Below are positions 1 to 8,023 of a stretch of DNA of 64,000 nucleotides, one piece after another. Within the stretch, counting starts at the first letter, position 1, and every line of letters begins with the position of its first letter. Made by a program: the position numbers and the translations under genes. The stretch is taken from NCBI GenBank assembly GCA_900544115.1, contig UQTW01000002.1, positions 72,535 to 136,534 of the forward strand. Reading direction: 5' to 3'. A model generated the notes under the pieces. That model ran no database searches, was not told where the DNA came from, and was given only the letters and a program-made list of their open reading frames with translations. This DNA comes from an uncultured Collinsella sp. (GTDB lineage Bacteria; Actinomycetota; Coriobacteriia; Coriobacteriales; Coriobacteriaceae).

Positions 1-206
1 CTCCCCGTGGCACTCACTCGGTTATTCGCGGCAAACCAGGCCAGGCATGCAAAGATGGCAACGATGGAGGCCAGCACAAACAGACCGCTCACCAGGAAAT
101 CCTTCCAGAAATCCTTGAGGGTCCGCACGTGCTCGTCGGCAGCTTGGCGGTACTCGGCCGCCGTCTTGTGCTGCTGGAGCTCGCTATGTCGGTCCATGCC
201 ACTCAT
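1..206 (-). CDS. Small membrane protein, N-terminal fragment (runs off window start)
   Basis: Only the first 68 codons are present; the gene continues beyond base 1. The protein starts MSGMDRHSELQQHK, has a charged alpha-helical stretch to about residue 36, then one strongly hydrophobic segment at about residues 38-60, which should be a membrane helix with the N-terminus probably inside. No domain is recognisable from this fragment. A second possible start lies three codons in. The family is not recognised. Confidence 0.5.
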   Translation of the reverse strand, partial: MSGMDRHSELQQHKTAAEYRQAADEHVRTLKDFWKDFLVSGLFVLASIVAIFACLAWFAANNRVSATG

Positions 207-481
207 CGTTTACGTTTGCCCTGCTAGCGGGCGTGCCATCCTTTCCGCTCGGTCGCGTTTATCCGTTGTTCGCAGGTAGAGAATTCAGGCAGAATACAAC
301 ACCATACGATAAGGTAAAAGAATAGCATTGACCTGCGGTTTGCTCCACAGCGCAAGCCTTAATGATGTCTTAAAGATTACGAATAGCAGCTTCTTCCATA
401 TGCCAAGGACATGGTGCAAACAAACCTGACCACTTGCACCAATCCGCAGCACCGGGCAGCGGGCACACGGCGTGCCGCCCC

Positions 482-1786
482 TTAACACCCCAACGCGCGC
501 ACGGGTATCACGTAGATACCGTCCTCGACCTCGCGGGCGTACTCACCCACCCCCACAATCACGGCCATAAACTCCGGTTCGCGTGTGCGTGAACGAGGAT
601 TTCCACAGACCTTCTTGCGAACGCGCTTGAGGCTCTCAACGCCGGCGCTCGCCTTATCTTCGCTCACCTTAATCTCAAAGGCGGCCCACCGTCCATCGGC
701 TAGCTGCACGATGGCATCGCATTCAAGGCCCGAATCGTCGCGATAATAGCGCACGGGCGTGCTATCCAGCAGGTCGAGCGAACGTGCGTAGACCGAAAGA
801 TCGCGTATGACCAAATTCTCAAACACCAGACCAAATGTCTGCCAGTCGGCAAGCAGCGCCTGCAAGGACATACCTAGCAAGGCGCAAGCAAGGCTCGGAT
901 CTGCCAGATAGCGCTTGGGCTTGACGGTAAAGCGTCGTTTGTCGCGCGCGGCGGGAACCCAACCGGGGACCTCCTCGAGAATGAACATGCCTTTGAGGGC
1001 ATCCAGGTACCTGCGCACCTTGGTCTCGTCGGCAAACGCTGCGGGTTCCCCCTCGGCACCGAACATATCCATAAGAATCGTTTTATACGTGGTCGCCTGT
1101 CCCAGATTGCGCGCGATCGATGCGGAGACTCGACGAGCAATATCGGGGTCGAGACCAACCGCCGGGAAGCTGCTCGAAAACGTAGTGTTGAGATATTCGC
1201 GAGCGATGAGCTGGGCGTCAGCCGAAACCATATCGATCGCCTCGGGCCAGCCGCCGCGGCAGGCGGCTTCGACAAGCCCCGGTGTATCGCCATTGCACCG
1301 ACAGGGCTCAAAACGATGCTCAAACAAGCCCGCCAGGCTCACCTTGCCGCTGGACTCACCTGTCTCGGCAAGCGTCATGGGGTACATGCGGACGCGGCCG
1401 ATGCGGCCGGCTCCACTATGCGCGGGTGCCTCCGTCTTTGAGCCAAACGCAGGCGTGGCGGAACCCGTGAGGATATAGGCGCCGCGCGTGCCCCGGGTGC
1501 GGTCAACCTCGTGTCTAACGTAGTCCCAAATCTGGGGAACTCGCTGCCACTCATCGATAATATGCGGACGGTCTCCCAGCAACATCATCGCCGGGTCGGC
1601 ACGCGCGAGGTCGAGATTCTCGTCGACATACGAGGCGGACGCCCCGTGCTCAAGCGCGGCCCACGTCTTGCCGCACCACTTGGTGCCCGCAATCTCGACC
1701 GCGCCAAAGACGCGAAGGTAGCGTTCGATTTGCGCATCCACGATACGCGGGATGTATCCGTCCCGATGTAGCCTTTCGCCCGCCAT
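482..1786 (-). CDS. AAA-family ATPase with DUF4143-type C-terminal domain
   Basis: The 434-residue protein has the layout of the widespread AAA + DUF4143 proteins. A Walker A motif AGTKWCGKT lies at residues 33-41, a Walker B region PHIIDEW at about 74-80 and a sensor-like ILTGSA at 105-110. The C-terminal domain carries D357 and E372-I-K374 in the spacing of a PD-(D/E)XK nuclease fold (ECDAIVQ, then FEIKVS). Family members are common accessory genes of unknown role and are often found alone, as here. A four-copy iterated motif lies 60-140 bp upstream. The first ATG of the frame is used; a G-rich stretch precedes it. The ATPase family call is firm; the biological role is unknown. Confidence 0.85.
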   Translation of the reverse strand: MAGERLHRDGYIPRIVDAQIERYLRVFGAVEIAGTKWCGKTWAALEHGASASYVDENLDLARADPAMMLLGDRPHIIDEWQRVPQIWDYVRHEVDRTRGTRGAYILTGSATPAFGSKTEAPAHSGAGRIGRVRMYPMTLAETGESSGKVSLAGLFEHRFEPCRCNGDTPGLVEAACRGGWPEAIDMVSADAQLIAREYLNTTFSSSFPAVGLDPDIARRVSASIARNLGQATTYKTILMDMFGAEGEPAAFADETKVRRYLDALKGMFILEEVPGWVPAARDKRRFTVKPKRYLADPSLACALLGMSLQALLADWQTFGLVFENLVIRDLSVYARSLDLLDSTPVRYYRDDSGLECDAIVQLADGRWAAFEIKVSEDKASAGVESLKRVRKKVCGNPRSRTREPEFMAVIVGVGEYAREVEDGIYVIPVRALGC

Positions 1787-1845
1787 GAGCCACCCCCGCA
1801 GATTTCCAGTTCCCGCTTTCTGATTCCTCTATTCCACTGTAGCAA

Positions 1846-1926
1846 ATTCGGATTTTCGGGTGGTTGCGATTCGGATTTTCATGTTCTAAGGAGTCGGATT
1901 TTCTGGTGCATGAAATTCGGATTTTC
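1846..1926. repeat. Four 12-bp iterons at exactly 23-bp spacing
   Basis: The motif ATTCGGATTTTC starts at 1846, 1869 and 1915 exactly, and at 1892 with one change (AGTCGGATTTTC). The starts are exactly 23 bp apart, so all copies lie on a similar face of the helix. They sit between the 3' end of the flavoprotein gene and the start of the DUF4143 ATPase gene, in the promoter region of the latter. Autoregulatory operators or a binding array are plausible. Confidence 0.8.
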
Positions 1927-1960
1927 TGAACCCGCTGGTCAGGGGCGCCCTCATTGGCAA

Positions 1961-1999
1961 AAAAGGCGGGGAGCGCCGATACGGCACTCCCCGCCCACT
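1961..1999 (-). terminator. Rho-independent terminator of the flavoprotein gene
   Basis: A GC-rich stem (GGCGGGGAG paired with CTCCCCGCC) around a short loop is followed, reading the minus strand, by a run of six T. It lies 20-60 bp after the stop codon of the flavoprotein gene. Confidence 0.85.
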
Positions 2000-2021
2000 C
2001 AATACGCGATAGCTTTCTTAC

Positions 2022-4052
2022 TTAGAGCTCGTTGGCCGCGTGATACGCCGTGCGAATGGCGCTCGCAATGTCGGCGGTGCGCTCGCCCGAGCAGTCGCCC
2101 ACGCAGGTCACGGGCACCGTCACGCCATCCAGGTCAAACGCGTTGGCCTTGGAGCCCACGGCCATCACCACGTAATCGCAGGCGATCTTCACCGGCTCCT
2201 CGGGGCCGTCCTCGGTGGTGTGCACGGCCTCCACGCCCTCGTCGGTAACGGCGGTCAGGCGGGTCTTAACGTGCTGTTCCACGTTGTGGGCGGCGAAGTC
2301 ACTCATGATCAGCGGCAGAATGGTCTCGGACTCGCCCGCGGCAATCTTGTCGAGCATCTCCACGATCGCCACCTCGCAGCCGTGCTGCAGCAGGTACTCG
2401 GCAGTCTCGGTGCCCACCAGGCCGCCGCCGATAACGGCGACGCGGCCCGTAAGCTCCGCCTTGCCGGCCAGCACGTCCCAGCTCGAGACGACCTTCTCCG
2501 AGTCAGCGCCCGGAACGGGGATGACCACGTCGTGCGCACCCACAGCCACAATCGCGGCGTCGGCGGCGTTGAGATCCTCGGCCGTAGCGGCATGGTTGAG
2601 CTCGACCTTCACGCCCAGGCCGGGCAGAATCTTCTCGTAATACTCGACCGAACGCATGATCTCGTCCTTGCGCGGGGGCGCAGCCGCCAGCACAATCTGG
2701 CCGCCCAGGTGATCGCTCGCCTCGTAGACGGTCACGTCGTAGCCGCGCTTGGCCGCCACGCGCGCGGCCTCCAGGCCGGCGATGCCGCCGCCCACCACGG
2801 CGATCTTCTTGTCGCCCTCGCCCGGCTTAATGGCGATAGTAGCCTCGTCGCCGTTCTCGGCATTGAGCACGCACGAGATGTACTGGCGGTTTTGAATCGC
2901 GTCGACGCAGCCCTTGTTGCAGTTGAGGCACTCGCGAATGGGCTCACCCGTGGCGGCCTTCAGCGCAATGTCGGGGTCGCACATGAGCGAGCGGCCATAG
3001 GCGATGATGTCGGCCGCGCCGTCTTCCAGGATCTTCTCGCCGGCCTCGACCGAGACCACACGGCCGACGGTTGCCACCGGCACGGAGACCAGGGCCTTGA
3101 CGCGCTCGGCCACGGACAGCGTCCAGTTGTAGGGCATGGCGCCCATGGGCGGAATAGTGTCGCCCATGTTGCCGGTGTGGTTTGCCTGCGCCACCTGAAT
3201 CATGTCGATGCCGGCGCCCTCGAGCAGCTTGGCGAACTCGCAGGCCTCATCGGGCAGCAGACCGCCCTTGCCGCGCGGCGTGCCGTCGGGGTTCTCCATG
3301 ATCACGGGGAGCTTGTACTCCACCATCAGCTGCGGCGCGGCTTCCTTAATGGCGGCGACGACCTCCAGCGCATAACGGACGCGGTTCTCGAACGAGCCGC
3401 CGTACTCGTCGGTGCGCTTGTTGAGGATGGCCGAGCACAGCGAACCCACCAGGCGGTCGCCGTGGACCTCGATGGCGTCGATCCCGGCCTGCTGTGCGCG
3501 AGCGGCCGAGGCAGCGATGGCCTCCTTGATCTGGGTGAGTTGCTCCACGGTGGCCTCGTTCACAAAGTGCTGCATGTCGTGGTGCAGCTTGGCGTAGGCC
3601 TGCTTGCGAATCTCGTTGGACTCGGCCATCTTGGCGGCAAAGGCCTCCTCGTCGCCGGCGGCCTTGGCCTCCTGCGCAGCTTTCGCAGCGGCCATGGAAC
3701 CCATGACCATGCGGCCGACACCGGGCACGTCGTACTCGGGATGGAACAGCTGCAGCGCGACCTTGGCACCGTGCTTGTGGACGGCGTCGGCCAGCGCCTT
3801 AAACGTGGGGATCTGGGCATCGGTCGCCAGCTTGGGCGTGGGGCTCGCGGTCATAACGGGAGCGACGTCGCCGATGACGATGTAGCTCACGCCGCCACGG
3901 GCCAGGCGCTCGTAAAAAGCCAGGCTGCGCTCGCCAATGGAACCGTCGCGCTCCTCGTAGCCGGTGGTGAGCGGCGGGAACATAATGCGGTTCTTGAGCT
4001 CAAGGGGGCCAACCGTAATGGGCTGGAGCAGCTTAGTGGCAGGTGCGGTCAT
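2022..4052 (-). CDS. Old-yellow-enzyme-type NADH:flavin oxidoreductase (FMN/FAD/4Fe-4S)
   Basis: The 676-residue protein has the three-part build of 2,4-dienoyl-CoA reductase, trimethylamine dehydrogenase and the bile-acid enzymes BaiCD/BaiH. Residues 1-370 form an FMN TIM barrel beginning LLQPITVGPLELKNRI. A cysteine cluster (C-x2-C-x3-C-x11-C, near 376-394) should hold a 4Fe-4S centre. Two Rossmann motifs follow, GGGIAGLEAA near 418 and GGGLVGTETA near 538. Such enzymes reduce enoyl groups with NAD(P)H in anaerobes; the substrate cannot be read from sequence. The second ATG (4052) is preferred because GAGAGGA lies 6 nt upstream. The gene is monocistronic, with a terminator behind it. Confidence 0.88.
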   Translation of the reverse strand: MTAPATKLLQPITVGPLELKNRIMFPPLTTGYEERDGSIGERSLAFYERLARGGVSYIVIGDVAPVMTASPTPKLATDAQIPTFKALADAVHKHGAKVALQLFHPEYDVPGVGRMVMGSMAAAKAAQEAKAAGDEEAFAAKMAESNEIRKQAYAKLHHDMQHFVNEATVEQLTQIKEAIAASAARAQQAGIDAIEVHGDRLVGSLCSAILNKRTDEYGGSFENRVRYALEVVAAIKEAAPQLMVEYKLPVIMENPDGTPRGKGGLLPDEACEFAKLLEGAGIDMIQVAQANHTGNMGDTIPPMGAMPYNWTLSVAERVKALVSVPVATVGRVVSVEAGEKILEDGAADIIAYGRSLMCDPDIALKAATGEPIRECLNCNKGCVDAIQNRQYISCVLNAENGDEATIAIKPGEGDKKIAVVGGGIAGLEAARVAAKRGYDVTVYEASDHLGGQIVLAAAPPRKDEIMRSVEYYEKILPGLGVKVELNHAATAEDLNAADAAIVAVGAHDVVIPVPGADSEKVVSSWDVLAGKAELTGRVAVIGGGLVGTETAEYLLQHGCEVAIVEMLDKIAAGESETILPLIMSDFAAHNVEQHVKTRLTAVTDEGVEAVHTTEDGPEEPVKIACDYVVMAVGSKANAFDLDGVTVPVTCVGDCSGERTADIASAIRTAYHAANEL

Positions 4053-4193
4053 GGACATTCCTCTCTTGTAGGCGCGGCGGCGATGTTGCCGCGTAGTTGT
4101 CTAGAGGATATGGCATGGGAGCACAGTGGCGCAACGGAAATCGGCAGACAGCAGGTAGCGGCAGGTGGATGGGGCGGGGCCGGCTGCCGGTTT

Positions 4194-4655
4194 GTCTCGA
4201 TCTGTAACAGTAAGACCCTATTTTGCCGAGCAACTGTTACAGATCGAGACAAACCGAAACCGTCCCGGCGGAAAATCTCAATCTGTAACATCTACAGGCC
4301 AAAAACGACCCTAGATGTTACAGATCGAGACATTCCTCTCGACCCATCCTCAACAATCTAGATCTGTAACATCTGGACCCACTTTTGCCCCTTTACTGTT
4401 ACAGATCGAGACAAACCAATCTAGCCTGCCGAAAGATCTAGATCTGTAACGGTTACTCGGCAAAATGGGCCCCAGATGTTACAAATCAAGACAAACGGGA
4501 CCCGCCTGCAAGAAAATCTCAATCTGTAACAACAACTCGGCAAAATCCGTCCCTCATGTTACAGATTTAGACAAACCGTCCAGGCGGGGACTCAACATCT
4601 CAATCTGTAACACCTAGCCGCCCAAATCGGGTCTAGATGTTACAGATCGAGATTT
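4194..4655. repeat. Tandem array I: six 80/81-bp units with paired arms and 25-nt interiors
   Basis: Six units start at 4200, 4281, 4362, 4442, 4522 and 4603. Each has a 10-bp left arm ATCTGTAACA (unit 4 ends in G), exactly 25 nt of interior, and a right arm TGTTACAGAT (one change in unit 4). After the right arm most units continue CGAGACAAAC or a close variant, and 35-36 bp separate one unit from the next. Interiors differ but keep a loose GGCAAAAT-like core, read on either strand. Unit 1 pairs over about 20 bp. Unit 2 extends its pairing to 14 bp by matching interior bases. The array lies between the divergent flavoprotein and coaX genes and overlaps no convincing gene. Confidence 0.9.
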
Positions 4656-4741
4656 TGTTTGAGAGGCCGAGAATTGGACCGAAAATACGGTCCCGGAATA
4701 ACAAAAAAGCTCGCCGGCTAGGCCGACGAGCTGCAATTTCT

Positions 4742-4818
4742 TGGTCGCGGGGGCAGGATTTGAACCTACGACCTCCGGGTTATGAGCCCGGCGAGCTACC
4801 AGACTGCTCCACCCCGCA
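4742..4818 (-). tRNA. Initiator tRNA-Met (CAT)
   Basis: A 77-nt cloverleaf with anticodon CAT. The anticodon stem has the three consecutive G:C pairs typical of initiator tRNA (CCGGG / CCCGG). The first acceptor pair is a weak T:G, as expected for an initiator. CCA is encoded. Confidence 0.95.
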
Positions 4819-5014
4819 ATGTCTGGGCGCCTCATGTGCGCAAGAAAGAATCTTACGCGGGAGTTCGGTAAACGGCAAGGAAAATCTCGTAGAGCATAAT
4901 TCCTTCATATTTAAATTCCTCAGCCCATATCACCGTCAACGAATCGCAGTCGAGCGCCGTCGGCGACGCGTATACAATGGTGCGCGTCCTTTTACGCCGA
5001 CACCTGGAGTAGAC

Positions 5015-5788
5015 ATGCTGCTCGCTATCGATATGGGAAACACGCAGACGGCCATGGGCCTGTTTGACGGAGACGAGCTGGTGCAGTCATGGCGCATGCC
5101 CACCGACCGCTCCTATACCGCCGACGAGATCCACGTGCGCCTGATGGGCTTCTTTAAGATGTACGACCTCTCGCTCAACGCGGTCGATGCGATTGCCTTT
5201 GCCGGCGTGGTGCCGCAGCTCTCGCGCGAGTGGCACGCCGTGGCCGACCGCATCGCGGCAGACGCCATCGTCATTGGGCCACAGACGGCCGCGGTGACCA
5301 AGCTGCGGGCGGCGCGTCCCCAGGCCGTTGGTGCCGACCGCATCGCCAACGCCGTCGCTGCCGAGACCTTCTACGGCGCCCCGGCGATCGTGGTGGACTT
5401 TGGCACCGCAACCAATATCGACGTCATCGACGAGGACGGCTATTACATTGGCGGAGCGATTGCGCCGGGCATCCGCATTTCGATGGACGCGCTCGCCGCC
5501 CGAGCCGCCAAGCTCGCCAGCGTTCCGCTTGAGGCACCCGAGCACGTCATCGGCCGCGATACCGAGGAGTGCATCAAAGTCGGCGCCGTAACGGGCGCCG
5601 CAGCCATGGCCGAGGGCCTGGTCGCCCGCATGAAGCGCGAGCTGGGGCGCGAGGACGCCACCGTTATCGCCACAGGCGGTCTCGCCAGCATTGTCGCCGA
5701 TTCGACCGATGCCTTCGACGTGGTCGACGGGCAACTCACCATCAAGGGCATCTGCGAAATCTACCGCCGCATGCAGGAGCTGGGATAG
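5015..5788 (+). CDS. coaX: Type III pantothenate kinase
   Basis: CoaX phosphorylates pantothenate in the first step of coenzyme A synthesis, in the cytosol. The 257-residue protein has the family's usual length and motifs: DMGNT at residues 6-10 for the phosphate loop, GADRIANA near 107, VVDFGTATN near 127 and GGAIAPGI near 148. The reading frame is open further upstream, through the initiator tRNA region, but that extension is not protein-like. The ATG at 5015 has GGAG in front and starts with the conserved MLLAIDMGNT. The gene ends just before a hairpin followed by a T-run. Confidence 0.95.
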   Translation: MLLAIDMGNTQTAMGLFDGDELVQSWRMPTDRSYTADEIHVRLMGFFKMYDLSLNAVDAIAFAGVVPQLSREWHAVADRIAADAIVIGPQTAAVTKLRAARPQAVGADRIANAVAAETFYGAPAIVVDFGTATNIDVIDEDGYYIGGAIAPGIRISMDALAARAAKLASVPLEAPEHVIGRDTEECIKVGAVTGAAAMAEGLVARMKRELGREDATVIATGGLASIVADSTDAFDVVDGQLTIKGICEIYRRMQELG

Positions 5789-5820
5789 AGTAAACGCCAG
5801 GTCGCAGCAACCAGCCTCCA

Positions 5821-5867
5821 ATCCTATTCCTCAAAATCGAAAATTTTTCAGTTTTGAGGAATAGGAT
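5821..5867 (+). repeat. CCTCAAAA hairpin, copy 1; also a terminator for coaX
   Basis: A 16-bp perfect inverted repeat (ATCCTATTCCTCAAAA and its complement) encloses a 15-nt loop and is followed by TTTTTT on the plus strand. It lies between coaX and the second DUF4143 ATPase gene. The same hairpin recurs twice on the other side of that gene, in the same orientation. Confidence 0.88.
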
Positions 5868-5873
5868 TTTTTG

Positions 5874-7070
5874 CTAAGCCTCGCCGCACAACCACCTCGC
5901 CAGGTCCACGATCTGCACCCCATCGCGATCCGTGGCCTCGTGATGTGTGCGGGCAAGAATCATCTTGGGATACGCATCGCCAATGCTCAGCAGTGGCGAA
6001 ATCTCGCGTTCAAACGTCTTATCCGAGCTGATGTCGTCGCTCACCTGAATGTAGAGCTTCTCGCTTCGCTTGATTGCTACAAAGTCTATTTCCTTTTTAT
6101 AGAGCACACCGACGTATACCTCGTATCCGCGGCGCAGCAGCTCGATGGCCGCCATGTTCTCGTATACGCGTCCCCAATCCATATCACGTGTACCAAGCAG
6201 TGCGTATTTGAACGCGTGGTCTGCCAGGTAATACTTCTCGCCGCTCTTAAGGTATTTTTTGCCGCGAATGTCGTACCGACGAACTTTATAGAAGGCAAAC
6301 GCATCGCACAGGTACCCCATGTACGTGCCGACCGTCTTGTTCGTAATCTTTAGCCCATCCGCATTCAAAACATCTGTAATGTTGCGTGCCGACGTTATGT
6401 TGGAGACGTTGTCCATCATGTAATCGGCAATGCGCAGCAGTGCCGATTCGTTTCTCACGTTATGCCGCTGCACGATATCCCTCACGATGAGCGTTTTGAA
6501 GACATTGGAGAGATATTGGTAGCGCTGCTCCTGCAGTGGATAAGGGTAAGAGCCGGACATACCGCCGGTTCTCGCGTACTCATCGAAGTCGCGATCGACC
6601 TCGCCCTCGTCACTATAAAAGCGATACTCCTCAAACGAGAATGGGAAAACCTCGATCTCGAACGTGCGCCCCGTAAAGAGCGTCGACAGATCGCTCGACA
6701 GCAAAAAGGCGTTCGATCCGGTGATGAAGATGTCGTACTGCTCGGATGCATGGAGGCTGTTGATCGCGCGTTCAAAGCCGTCGCACATCTGAACCTCGTC
6801 GATAAGCAGGAAGTTTTGCTTGTCGGACACTCGATGCTCTTTCACATAGGCGAGCAGGGCATGATATTCGAGCAGGCCCTCGAACTCGTCGAGGTTGTAA
6901 TTGATATGGATGACATTCGAATTGGACAGATTTGCCTCCACGTAATCGCGGAGGGCCTCGAGCAATTTTGACTTACCGCTACGGCGAATGCCCGTTATGA
7001 CCTTGATGTCCGGTACGCCAATAAGGCTCGTCAACGTGTCCATATATGACGTTCTATTGATGAGTTTCAT
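5874..7070 (-). CDS. AAA-family ATPase with DUF4143-type C-terminal domain (second copy)
   Basis: The 398-residue protein belongs to the same broad family as the gene at 482-1786 but is only distantly similar to it. Walker A is GIRRSGKSK near residues 27-35, Walker B FLLIDEVQ near 87-94, and a sensor ITGSN follows near 114. The C-terminal domain contains EIDFVAIKRSEKLYIQVS, where the usual E-x-K of the nuclease-like fold reads Q-V-S, so catalysis there is doubtful. GGGAGG lies 6 nt before the ATG. The gene is bracketed by near-identical hairpins (one at its 3' side, two at its 5' side), suggesting that gene and hairpins form one accessory unit. Its role is unknown. Confidence 0.85.
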   Translation of the reverse strand: MKLINRTSYMDTLTSLIGVPDIKVITGIRRSGKSKLLEALRDYVEANLSNSNVIHINYNLDEFEGLLEYHALLAYVKEHRVSDKQNFLLIDEVQMCDGFERAINSLHASEQYDIFITGSNAFLLSSDLSTLFTGRTFEIEVFPFSFEEYRFYSDEGEVDRDFDEYARTGGMSGSYPYPLQEQRYQYLSNVFKTLIVRDIVQRHNVRNESALLRIADYMMDNVSNITSARNITDVLNADGLKITNKTVGTYMGYLCDAFAFYKVRRYDIRGKKYLKSGEKYYLADHAFKYALLGTRDMDWGRVYENMAAIELLRRGYEVYVGVLYKKEIDFVAIKRSEKLYIQVSDDISSDKTFEREISPLLSIGDAYPKMILARTHHEATDRDGVQIVDLARWLCGEA

Positions 7071-7096
7071 CGGTGCCTCCCTGCGGTCTTCTATCG

Positions 7097-7137
7097 CTAT
7101 TCCTCAAAAACGAAAATTATTCAGTTTTGAGGAATAG
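7097..7137. repeat. CCTCAAAA hairpin, copy 2
   Basis: CTATTCCTCAAAA paired with TTTTGAGGAATAG around a 15-nt loop that differs at two positions from copy 1. It lies 27 bp upstream of the ATPase start codon and is in the same orientation as copies 1 and 3. Confidence 0.88.
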
Positions 7138-7182
7138 ACTCTGCAACGAATATACCTCGTTAAAGGCCGAGCTGGCTTAATT

Positions 7183-7223
7183 CTATTCCTCAAAATCGAA
7201 AGATTTTCAGTTTTGAGGAATAG
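7183..7223. repeat. CCTCAAAA hairpin, copy 3
   Basis: Same 13-bp arms as copy 2. The loop differs from copy 1 at one position (A to G). It lies 45 bp beyond copy 2, between the ATPase gene and the 3' end of the biotin-ligase-like gene. Confidence 0.88.
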
Positions 7224-7321
7224 GGTGCTGACAACCCATTCCCCAGACAACAAGACCCTCCCCAGCACAGGCCGAAGAGGGCTTCGTTGTCATCGCTATC
7301 TTTGAGCGCGGGCACCTCGCG

Positions 7322-8023
7322 TTACAGTCCGCGAATCCGTACGGCCTCGGGCGGAAACTCCTGCTCGCCGGCATCGGTCTTGATGGTCGCGCGGCCCCAG
7401 ATGTCCAGGCCCGCAAACACACCGACCGCAAGCGGCAAGCCGTTGGGCGACACCGCCGCGACCTGACGACCCAACAGTGGCACCATGTCAAAGTACTCGC
7501 CCAGCACCGGAGCCAGCGGGCCGGCAGCGCCCTGTGGTGTGTTGGCGGCAACCGCCCAGGTGTCCACGCGGACCAGCACGGCGGCGGCCAATGCCTCGAT
7601 CAGCGCCTCATCTGCCATATCCACACCAAGCTCACCCAGTGCCGAACGCTCAATATCCACCGTCACCGCGGCAAACATGCCCGCGGCACCGGCACCGCCG
7701 TTGACGGCGACGCGCGCGAGCGACGTCTCAAACGCAGGCGCGCCGCACACGATGCCACTCGGCCACTGGATGCCCACCTTGCCGGCAAGCCCCAGGCCCG
7801 GCGTTGCGGCCGTGCCCGCGAGCGCGTCCATCATGCCCATTGCGGCCACAAACGGCAGACCGTGGAAGGCGTGCATGTTCACATCGGGGCGCACGACCAG
7901 CGAAAACGTCAGCGATGCATCGCCCGCGCTCCACGCGCACCGGCCCGCGGACGCACCCTCGCGGCCCGCGTCACGCGCCGCGTCGAGCTCGGTACCGGCG
8001 GCAACAGCATTCATCTCAATCAT
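7322..8023 (-). CDS. Divergent biotin--protein ligase-like protein
   Basis: The 233-residue protein follows the order of motifs of BirA/LplA-type ligases. SLTFSLVVRPDV recalls the BirA stretch after the biotin loop, GIQWPSGIV stands where KWPND(I/V) is expected, and a small C-terminal domain (DIWGRATIKTDAGEQEF) recalls the BirA C-terminal domain. The lysine and asparagine of KWPND are missing and no GRGRRGR loop is evident, so it may not be an active ligase. The ATG abuts the TAG stop of folP-folK directly, so the two genes are probably co-transcribed and coupled. A short alternative start lies three codons in. The family call is moderate. Confidence 0.55.
   Translation of the reverse strand: MIEMNAVAAGTELDAARDAGREGASAGRCAWSAGDASLTFSLVVRPDVNMHAFHGLPFVAAMGMMDALAGTAATPGLGLAGKVGIQWPSGIVCGAPAFETSLARVAVNGGAGAAGMFAAVTVDIERSALGELGVDMADEALIEALAAAVLVRVDTWAVAANTPQGAAGPLAPVLGEYFDMVPLLGRQVAAVSPNGLPLAVGVFAGLDIWGRATIKTDAGEQEFPPEAVRIRGL

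Noticed and set aside
285..488. 67-residue minus-strand frame after the first DUF4143 gene
   Set aside because: No ribosome site, no family resemblance, and composition unlike neighbouring genes.
2040..4361. Long plus-strand open frame opposite the flavoprotein gene
   Set aside because: It is a mirror of a high-GC gene (His/Val/Leu/Gly-rich, no domain) and runs into the repeat array. Similar frames opposite carA, carB, purF and typA were rejected for the same reason.
4194..4655. CRISPR array
   Set aside because: The regular spacing is suggestive, but the repeated parts are inverted arms within each unit, interiors share a loose core, and no cas gene is present.
5874..7070. Toxin-antitoxin pair
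   Set aside because: No small partner gene is present; the ATPase stands alone between hairpins.
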